Source: Paenibacillus sp. J5C2022 (GTDB lineage Bacteria; Bacillota; Bacilli; Paenibacillales; Paenibacillaceae). Taken from it: a DNA stretch of 64,000 nucleotides. Every line of letters begins with the position of its first letter. The first letter of the stretch is position 1. A program made the position numbers and the translations under genes. Location of the stretch: positions 105,973 through 169,972 of the forward strand of contig NZ_JAOQJC010000012.1 of NCBI RefSeq assembly GCF_025567625.1, written 5' to 3'. Positions 58,599 to 64,000 of the stretch are shown piece by piece. The notes under the pieces are model-generated. The model saw only the letters and a list, made by a program, of their open reading frames with translations. It was not told where the DNA came from and made no database searches.

Positions 58599-58686
58599 GC
58601 TGGCTTCCTCCTTTTGATGGACAGAACCTGTAGGATGAGCTTTCTACCTTCTTAGTGTATCATGAATTGCCATTAAAATGGTAGTT

Positions 58687-59592
58687 TTATTGTTCCAGAC
58701 GCTTCATAAACTCTTCTGCTGCACTATAGCCTTGCTGCTTCAAATACCAGCTGTTGGCCGCCGCTTCGATCAATCCGGCGACGTCCCGTCCCGGCTGCAG
58801 CTGAATCTCAATGTGCGGTATGCGGACGCCCATATAATCGACTGTCTTCTCCTCCAGCTCCAGTTCGTTGTTCAACTCGTTGTCCCGCCATTTCGTCAGC
58901 TCGATATCCAGCGTAATTCTCGTCTCGTCCTGGAACGCACCTCTGCCGTACAGTCTGACGACATTGACGAGACCAACGCTGCGAAGCGCCAGAAATTCCT
59001 TCGTCTTCTCGTTGTGACTGCCAAGCAGCGTCTGCGCGCTCAGCTTCTTCAGCACGACGATATCATCGGCTACCAGCCTGTGCCCTCTGCGGATGAGCGT
59101 ATGCGCCGTCTCGCTCTTCCCGACGCCCGATTTGCCGCGAAGCAGCACGCCAATCCCCGATACGTTCATGCAGACGCCGTGAATGGCGATCTCCTGTGCC
59201 AGCGCTTTCAGCAGGAAGGCGTCCAGCATGCTAAGGAACGCAGATGTCGGCTCCTTCGTCCGGAGCAGCGGAATGCCTTCTTGCTCGCAATATTTCGTCA
59301 AATACTTCAGACCGCTTTGGCCGGAGGTGACGACGAAGCACGGCGGATGATATTTCACAATATTGCCGATATGATGGTTGCGCTCCTCATCCGTCAGCCT
59401 GTGCAAATAGGTTATTTCTTTTTTGCCCAGCACCTGCACATGCTCTTGCGGAAAGAAGTCGAAGTAACCCGTGAATTCCAGTCCCGGCCGGTATGCTCTC
59501 GCCTTCCCGATCGACCGGTCCAGCCTTTCCTCCGCCGCAAGCACTTCCAGCCCGAATCTTGCCTGCAGCTCTTTCACCTGTATCAATTTCAT
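58687..59592 (-). CDS. hprK: HPr kinase/phosphorylase
   Basis: Bifunctional enzyme that phosphorylates and dephosphorylates Ser46 of HPr, a master switch for carbon catabolite control in Bacillota. Start at 59592 (MKLIQVKELQARFGLEVLA), GGGAGG upstream; 301 aa. The N-terminal domain is followed by the P-loop LLRGKSGVGKSETAHTLIRRG (about 152-159) and the VADDIVVLK Walker B-like block; the C-terminal HPrK motif SVGLVNVVRLYGRGAF and RITLDIELTKW follow. Usually hprK is next to lgt; here neither lgt nor another wall gene follows. It lies downstream of nrdIEF, but a terminator separates them. Confidence 0.95.
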   Translation of the reverse strand: MKLIQVKELQARFGLEVLAAEERLDRSIGKARAYRPGLEFTGYFDFFPQEHVQVLGKKEITYLHRLTDEERNHHIGNIVKYHPPCFVVTSGQSGLKYLTKYCEQEGIPLLRTKEPTSAFLSMLDAFLLKALAQEIAIHGVCMNVSGIGVLLRGKSGVGKSETAHTLIRRGHRLVADDIVVLKKLSAQTLLGSHNEKTKEFLALRSVGLVNVVRLYGRGAFQDETRITLDIELTKWRDNELNNELELEEKTVDYMGVRIPHIEIQLQPGRDVAGLIEAAANSWYLKQQGYSAAEEFMKRLEQ

Positions 59593-59623
59593 GGAACCCC
59601 TTCCTCCCAGCCCCGCTAATTTC

Positions 59624-59673
59624 CCCCACAAAGTGAGGTTCCGCTTCGAAGATTACTGGGGTACTTTGCGGGG
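59624..59673. repeat. Large hairpin, likely dispersed Paenibacillus intergenic element
   Basis: CCCCACAAAGT (59624-59634) pairs with ACTTTGCGGGG (59663-59673) with one G-T or mismatch; the loop includes TTCGAA. It has no T-tail, so it is not a terminator, and it lies in the hprK leader. From memory, similar sequences (CGCAAAGT, GCTTCGAAGCGG) recur in Paenibacillus intergenic DNA; I cannot verify this here. Confidence 0.5.
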
Positions 59674-59701
59674 ACCCCGGAACTTATATGCCAGTATGTT
59701 T

Positions 59702-59748
59702 AAAAAAATCGCCCTCAAGTACAGCCGGAGCGGTAAATGGAGGACGAT
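59702..59748 (-). terminator. Terminator of nrdIEF
   Basis: Minus-strand stem ATCGTCCTC/GAGGGCGAT (one G-T pair) with a long loop, followed by seven T (A-run 59702-59708). Confidence 0.75.
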
Positions 59749-59775
59749 TAAAATCTGGTGCGTCTATTGTTGTCA

Positions 59776-60732
59776 TTAAAAATTGAAAACGAAGTCTTCG
59801 TCCTTCAAAGGCTCAACATTTAATGTACGAACGTAACCGTTGCCCTTCTTGGAGAAGAAGTCATGCTGCTTCGTATGCGTGCTGATGCCGTTGAATACGA
59901 TTGGATTGACCGGCTCCTCCGGGAAGTGCGGCTCCAATCCAAGGTTCATCAGCGCTTTATTGGCATTGTAGCGGACGTAGGTTTTCACTTCCTCCTGCAA
60001 GCCAACCGCCGTATACAGATCATCCGTATATTTCACTTCATTGTCATACAAGGTCAGCAGCAATTCGTGCACTTCACTGCGCAGCACCTCTTGCTCTTCT
60101 GCGCTGAACGTCTCGAACAGCTCTTGCGCCAGCACGCCCACGTACAAGCCATGAATGCTTTCATCGCGCAAAATCAGGTCGATGATCTCGCCGCTGCTCG
60201 TCATTTTGCCCTGACCGGCCAAGTAGAGCGGATAGAAGAAGCCGCTATAGAACAGGTAGCTCTCCAGGAAGACGGAGGCTGCCATCGCTTTATACAGTTC
60301 CTTCGGACCCGTAATATTTCTGTACCATGCGGAGATCAGCTCGGCTTTGCGCTGCAGCTGCTCGTTCTCCTCCACCCATCTGAAGATCGCATCGATCTCT
60401 TCGTTGGATGCAAGCGTCGTGAAGATGCTGCTGTAGGATTTGGCATGAATCTGCTCCATCATTGCCATAAAGCCAAGGACCGCTTTCCGCTGCAATCCGT
60501 CGACATGCTCCAGAATCTTCGGCATGCCGACGCCGCCCTGTATCGTATCCAGCAAGGTCAGACCGCCAAGCACATTTTTGTACAACTTCTGCTCCTCTTC
60601 CGTCATGTTCATCCAATCCATCTTGTCATCCGAGAGAGGAATCTCTTCATCTGTCCAAAACTGCATCACATTCTGCTGCCAGAACGTGTGCGTAAAATCG
60701 TCGTCCGGGCGGTTCCAGTTTACTGCTTTCAT
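59776..60732 (-). CDS. nrdF: Class Ib ribonucleotide reductase, small subunit
   Basis: Radical-generating beta subunit that holds a dimanganese or diiron cofactor with a tyrosyl radical. I place the start at 60732 (MKAVNWNRPDDDFTHTF), which has GAAGGGG upstream and agrees with NrdF N-termini; the frame is open to 60804 inside nrdE. 318 aa. Metal ligands are in FWTDEEIPLSDDKMDW (Asp), MEQIHAKSYS (Glu, His), VFLESYLFYSGFFYPLY (Glu) and LRDESIHGLYVG (Glu, His). The radical Tyr is in the HAKSYS region. It needs the activase NrdI, encoded at 62854. The nrdI-nrdE-nrdF order is standard. Confidence 0.95.
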   Translation of the reverse strand: MKAVNWNRPDDDFTHTFWQQNVMQFWTDEEIPLSDDKMDWMNMTEEEQKLYKNVLGGLTLLDTIQGGVGMPKILEHVDGLQRKAVLGFMAMMEQIHAKSYSSIFTTLASNEEIDAIFRWVEENEQLQRKAELISAWYRNITGPKELYKAMAASVFLESYLFYSGFFYPLYLAGQGKMTSSGEIIDLILRDESIHGLYVGVLAQELFETFSAEEQEVLRSEVHELLLTLYDNEVKYTDDLYTAVGLQEEVKTYVRYNANKALMNLGLEPHFPEEPVNPIVFNGISTHTKQHDFFSKKGNGYVRTLNVEPLKDEDFVFNF

Positions 60733-60782
60733 ATAGGCATACCCCTTCTTCGCTACTTGTTCATCATGAATTGACTCATCCG

Positions 60783-62867
60783 TTAGACGGCGCAGCTTGT
60801 ACATTCCTCTACGGACAGACGCTTCGTTCTCGTGTAGTACAGTGACTTAAGCCCCTTCTGCGCGGCATAAATGTAGAATCTGGCCAACTCTCTTGTCGTG
60901 ACGTTGCTGTTCACGTGAAGAACGGTCGAAATGCCCTGATCCACATGCTGGCTAATCTCGGCGACTAGATCAATCAGCTTGAACTGGTCGATATTGTAGG
61001 CTGACTTGTAATAGAAGAAGTTCTCCTGCGACAAGTAAGGCATCGGATAATAAGTCGTCGAATTCGCATAAGTGCGCGTCTCGATATGCTCTACGATCGG
61101 CATGACGCTGGATGTCGCATTCTGGATGTAAGAGATGCTCTGCGTCGGCGCGATCGCCAGACGGTACGCGTGGTACAGGCCATGCTCCTGCACCTTCGCC
61201 TTCAGTGCAGCCCAATCCTCCGGAGAAGGAACATCCATCCCATGGAACAGTTCCTTGACGCGTTCCGTCTTCGGACGGAAATCCGTCTCAATATAGCGAG
61301 TAAAGTAAGTGCCCTTGGCATACTCCGAACGATCGAAATCCTTGAACGTGACGCCGCGCTCCTTGGCAATCTCCATACTCTTCTCCAGTGAGTAGAAGTT
61401 CATCATCATGAAGAAGACGCTGGCGAAATCCCTCGCTTCCTCGCTCTCGTAGGCGATTCGGTTCTTCGCAAGGTAGCCGTTCAGGTTCATGGCGCCGAGT
61501 CCGACGGAGTGCAGCTCTTCATTCGCCTTGCGAACGCCGGGAGCGTTGTCGATCTTGGACAGGTCACTTACCGTCGTTAGGGCGTCGATGCCGACATGGA
61601 CGGAATCCTTCACCTTGCCAAGCTCCATGACATTCACGATGTTGAGCGACGCCAGGTTGCAGCTGATGTCGCGGCGAATGACATCGTCGTAGCCGTAATC
61701 GTTAATTTCCGTCGTCTCCTGCAGTTGGAAGATTTCCGTACACAGATTGGACATTTTCACGTTGCCGATATCCTTAAGCGCATGCACTTCGTTCGCATTG
61801 GACTTGTTCATAATATACGGGTAGCCGGATTCCAACTGGATGGAAGCGACCTTCGTCAGCATCTCGCGCGCATTCATGACCGTCTTCTTCGTCACGGCCT
61901 CGTTAGCCAGCAACTCCTCGTACATCTTGTCCATATCCATGTCGTCCAGGTGTACGCCGTATGCCTTGTGAACGGAATGCGGGCCGAAGACGACAAGCGG
62001 CTTGTTCCCCGCGGCAAGCTCATAGAATTTATTCGGAATGATCAAGCCGATGGACAGCGTCTTGATGCGCGATTTCTCATCGGCGTTAATTTTTTTGCAA
62101 TCCAGGAACTCGATAACGTCCCAGCCGAAAATATTGTAGTAGCCCGCACCCGAGCCTTTGCGCTGGCCCATCTGATCCGCGTAGGAGAATGCATCCTCCA
62201 TCAGCTTCAGCACCGGCATAATGCCTTTGGCCGCTCCCGCTACGCCCTTGATCGGTTCGCCGCGTCCTCTCAGCTTGGACAGGTTGACCGCTACGCCGCC
62301 GCCGATCTTCGACAGCTGCATGCACGTGCCCAGCACATAGTTGATGGAGTTCAAGGAGTCGTCCATCTCCAGCAGGAAGCAGGATACCATCTCACCGCGG
62401 CGGCTCTTGCCCGCATTCAGGAATGTCGGCGTCGCCGGCTGCAAGCGCTGATCGATCATAGCCTCTGCAATGCTGAGTGCCTTGTCGATATTTCCTTCCC
62501 CAAGGTGCAGAGCTACGATGGCTACTCGATCCGCATATTGCTCCAGATACATCTTTTTGTCGTTGGTTTTGAGGGCGTAGTCCTTGTAGAACTTCGATGC
62601 CGCCATGTAAGACTGGAATTGAAAATTGTTGCTTGCCGTCAGATGGAATACAGCCTCTATTTGCTCGTATGTATATTTGTCATATACATTATCGTAATAG
62701 TCGTTATCAATAAGGTAATCCAGCTTCTCCCGCAGCGAGTCGAACTTCATGCTCTTCTCGTCCACTTCCGCCATGAATGCCAGTACGGCTTCCTTGTCCT
62801 TCTCCAGCTGATAGAAGCCGTCCTCGCCGCGCTGCATCAATTCGTTGTTCAACTCAATATGCTTCAA
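60783..62867 (-). CDS. nrdE: Class Ib ribonucleotide reductase, catalytic subunit
   Basis: Alpha subunit that reduces ribonucleoside diphosphates. TTG start at 62867, seven bases after GAGGGTG; the frame is open further upstream to 63059 within nrdI. 694 aa, the normal length. Visible motifs: the substrate loop TPTFLNAGKSRRGEMVSCFL (first redox Cys), SKIGGGVAVNLSKLRG, SNLCTEI (active-site Cys), NLASLNIVNVMELG (second redox Cys), IAPTQSISYIQNATSSVMPI, and the C-terminal tail ECTSC (shuttle CxxC). No N-terminal ATP cone, as expected for Ib. It overlaps nrdI by 14 bases and lies 50 bp before nrdF. Confidence 0.96.
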   Translation of the reverse strand: MKHIELNNELMQRGEDGFYQLEKDKEAVLAFMAEVDEKSMKFDSLREKLDYLIDNDYYDNVYDKYTYEQIEAVFHLTASNNFQFQSYMAASKFYKDYALKTNDKKMYLEQYADRVAIVALHLGEGNIDKALSIAEAMIDQRLQPATPTFLNAGKSRRGEMVSCFLLEMDDSLNSINYVLGTCMQLSKIGGGVAVNLSKLRGRGEPIKGVAGAAKGIMPVLKLMEDAFSYADQMGQRKGSGAGYYNIFGWDVIEFLDCKKINADEKSRIKTLSIGLIIPNKFYELAAGNKPLVVFGPHSVHKAYGVHLDDMDMDKMYEELLANEAVTKKTVMNAREMLTKVASIQLESGYPYIMNKSNANEVHALKDIGNVKMSNLCTEIFQLQETTEINDYGYDDVIRRDISCNLASLNIVNVMELGKVKDSVHVGIDALTTVSDLSKIDNAPGVRKANEELHSVGLGAMNLNGYLAKNRIAYESEEARDFASVFFMMMNFYSLEKSMEIAKERGVTFKDFDRSEYAKGTYFTRYIETDFRPKTERVKELFHGMDVPSPEDWAALKAKVQEHGLYHAYRLAIAPTQSISYIQNATSSVMPIVEHIETRTYANSTTYYPMPYLSQENFFYYKSAYNIDQFKLIDLVAEISQHVDQGISTVLHVNSNVTTRELARFYIYAAQKGLKSLYYTRTKRLSVEECTSCAV

Positions 62868-63213
62868 TGGTTTGCACCCTCTCAACAAAATGTAACCTAT
62901 CCTGTGTCGTACCTGACAACTCAAACTTTGCAATGACGGGGACATCGTACTTCTGGGAGATGGTATCCGCGCTCTTGGCGAAGCCCGTTCCCCAATTCCG
63001 ATTGCCGCTGGCGGCGACGCCGCGCAACATTCCATGCTTCGCTTCCAGGAAGCTTGCAACCTTCTCCGGAACTTGCCCGAAGCCTGTCGTGTATGTAATT
63101 AATACATAAGGCTCGTCAATATCATGATACTCGTCAATCGACATCGTCCGCATTTCCAGCTTGTTGACGAAACGCTTCACATTGCCTGTTTTTGAATCAT
63201 AGACAACTAGCAT
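62854..63213 (-). CDS. nrdI: Class Ib RNR flavodoxin NrdI
   Basis: Flavodoxin-like protein that supplies superoxide or a hydroperoxide species to load the manganese-tyrosyl cofactor of NrdF. 119 aa; ATG at 63213 with GAGGAG nine bases upstream. The FMN phosphate loop VVYDSKTGNVKRF and the second flavin loop TYTTGFGQVPEKVASFLE are present, with GVAASGNRNWG near the third. It is the first gene of the nrdIEF operon. A TATAAT lies near 63238. The 276-bp region upstream up to 63489 holds the NrdR boxes and nothing else recognisable. Confidence 0.95.
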   Translation of the reverse strand: MLVVYDSKTGNVKRFVNKLEMRTMSIDEYHDIDEPYVLITYTTGFGQVPEKVASFLEAKHGMLRGVAASGNRNWGTGFAKSADTISQKYDVPVIAKFELSGTTQDRLHFVERVQTIEAY

Positions 63214-63326
63214 CAACGCCCGCTCCTCTACCGAATTATAGCAATAAAAATGCGCTTCTGTCCCTGACTGTGGCAGATGCGCTAGGTAACGATTCGCCTG
63301 ATGGCTATTACTGAAACCACTACATA

Positions 63327-63373
63327 CATCAATATGTAGTTGGTGATTTTGATTTTACATCAAGATATAGGTT
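63327..63373 (-). promoter_or_regulatory. Paired NrdR-like boxes upstream of nrdIEF
   Basis: On the minus strand AACCTATATCTTGATG (63373-63358) and CAACTACATATTGATG (63342-63327), start to start 31 bp. CTACATATTG is shared exactly with the second nrdJ box. The match to the NrdR consensus is weaker than at nrdJ, but the spacing fits. Confidence 0.65.
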
Positions 63374-63489
63374 CCGTCAATGAAAAATATGGTTAGTTTT
63401 TTTGCCGCGTTTTTGAGCGTACTCGACTATTCTATCAGATATGGCTATGATGGGATAGTGACATTTTATAGCTATATTTGGAGGTAGAC

Positions 63490-63711
63490 ATGAAAAAAAC
63501 GATATCCCGGGAGGAAGCGGTTCGGGAACTTCATGTCCTGTTCGAAGAAGCGGGACGAAAGTCTCAAGATCTATTGGACTATGTGGAAACGATCGAATTC
63601 GAGCGCAATCGACTTCGTGATGAGGTGCGTCAGCTGAAGCTCTCCGCCTCCAAACGACGCGCCTCGTCGGATGCCATGAACAGCCGCTTGAAGGATGCGC
63701 TGCGAGAATAG
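63490..63711 (+). CDS. Hypothetical 73-aa coiled-coil protein
   Basis: Small charged protein; ATG at 63490 with TTGGAGG six bases upstream (a TTG at 63478 overlaps the RBS). It is nearly all helical: SREEAVRELHVLFEEAGRK, then SQDLLDYVETIEFERNRLRD and EVRQLKLSASKRRASS. Heptad-like spacing of Leu suggests a coiled coil with a basic end, perhaps a small regulator. No family is recognised. It is divergent from nrdIEF. The 52-bp repeat cluster starts 22 bp after its stop. Confidence 0.7.
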   Translation: MKKTISREEAVRELHVLFEEAGRKSQDLLDYVETIEFERNRLRDEVRQLKLSASKRRASSDAMNSRLKDALRE

Positions 63712-63733
63712 CGTGGATGAGTGTGAACATTTG

Positions 63734-63951
63734 GGGCGATAGATCGCATGTTTCAACTCATTCCCGTCTGTTATGTAATCAATATGGGCGATAGATCGCA
63801 TGTTACAGCTCATTCCCGCCCGTAATGTAACCAATTTGAGCGATTAATGGCGGCTTTGGGGCGGACGTGGCACTCTTGGCGGGGCTATGTGACCATTTGG
63901 GGCGATCAATCGCATGTTACAGCTCATTCCCGCCTCCTATGCGCTCAATTG
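63734..63951. repeat. Cluster of 52-bp palindromic repeats
   Basis: Copies start at 63734 and 63786 (exactly 52 bp apart), a degenerate one at 63838, and one at 63900. Each begins GGGCGATNNATCGCATGTT and continues with CATTCCCGCC or a close variant. The GCGAT-NN-ATCGC core is a perfect inverted repeat in three copies, with the two central bases changing (AG or CA). The remaining bases to 64000 are AT-rich, with nothing recognisable. Confidence 0.85.
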
Positions 63952-64000
63952 GAGTGATAGGCAGTTACTGTCTATATAACTACTTACTTTGTACGTTTTT

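Noticed and set aside
59776..60804. nrdF starting at 60804 inside nrdE
   Set aside because: The extra 24 residues overlap the nrdE C-terminus with no good RBS; the start at 60732 matches NrdF N-termini.

Overview
The window is chromosomal DNA from a Gram-positive, spore-forming member of the Bacillota, most likely Paenibacillus or a close relative. The evidence is gene content: a bacillithiol gene (bshC), an RsfA/YlbO sporulation regulator, YlaH/TypA/PhoH, DUF2626, YqzE, a YqhG/YqhH-like pair, YhaN/YhaO, a class Ib RNR operon beside a B12-dependent RNR, a YesM/YesN-type two-component system and T-box leaders. No rRNA, CRISPR array or prophage is visible.

Layout. 1-3440: a truncated sugar-binding lipoprotein faces a YesM-type histidine kinase and AraC-type response regulator. 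3565-8781: leftward genes ahcY, bshC, DUF3397, panE and an RsfA-like regulator. 9051-12917: DUF2626, a MidA-like methyltransferase, a secreted coiled-coil protein and a membrane-anchored binding-protein homologue. 13047-18783: phoH, a new 45-codon ORF, an LCP ligase, a small unknown, ylaH, typA and a membrane protein. 18892-22778: two head-to-head TerC proteins and the cysteine desulfurase/thiI pair for s4U tRNA. 23161-25360: a CNNM/CBS protein, tRNA-Thr, a 40-aa membrane ORF and DUF2536. 25399-29942: AraC regulator with a GH88 hydrolase, then a TGS-less threonyl-tRNA synthetase behind two tandem threonine T-boxes and a consensus promoter. 30102-32906: an unknown protein, a frameshifted membrane gene, Nudix, and an in-frame chimera of a MerR HTH and half a beta-lactamase-fold protein. 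32916-42540: nrdJ with an intein at its radical cysteine, a SNF2-type helicase with YqhG, a secreted unknown, YqzE, a CwlD-like amidase and a deacetylase.

42717-46970 is the plastic part: two identical tRNA-Leu(CAG) genes in opposite orientation flank a TetR/P450 pair, followed by fragments of a nitroreductase and an EamA transporter around a 51-bp repeat array. 46969-58598 holds a zinc-ribbon protein, small unknowns, xpt, a lipoprotein, a YkvI transporter, the YhaN/YhaO nuclease pair behind a glycosyltransferase, an IS605-like end remnant, a diguanylate cyclase and a GyrI-like protein. 58687-63213 is hprK and nrdIEF. The right edge has a small coiled-coil gene and a 52-bp repeat cluster.

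Themes. Deoxynucleotide supply is encoded twice (class II at 32916-36647, class Ib at 59776-63213), and both operons carry paired NrdR-like boxes 31-32 bp apart, so one repressor probably controls both. The most unusual items are the nrdJ intein, the tandem T-boxes on a TGS-less ThrRS, the MerR/beta-lactamase chimera with its own MerR-type promoter, and the inverted tRNA-Leu pair with its neighbouring repeats. Most start sites were moved from the longest reading frame to a codon with a good ribosome-binding site.
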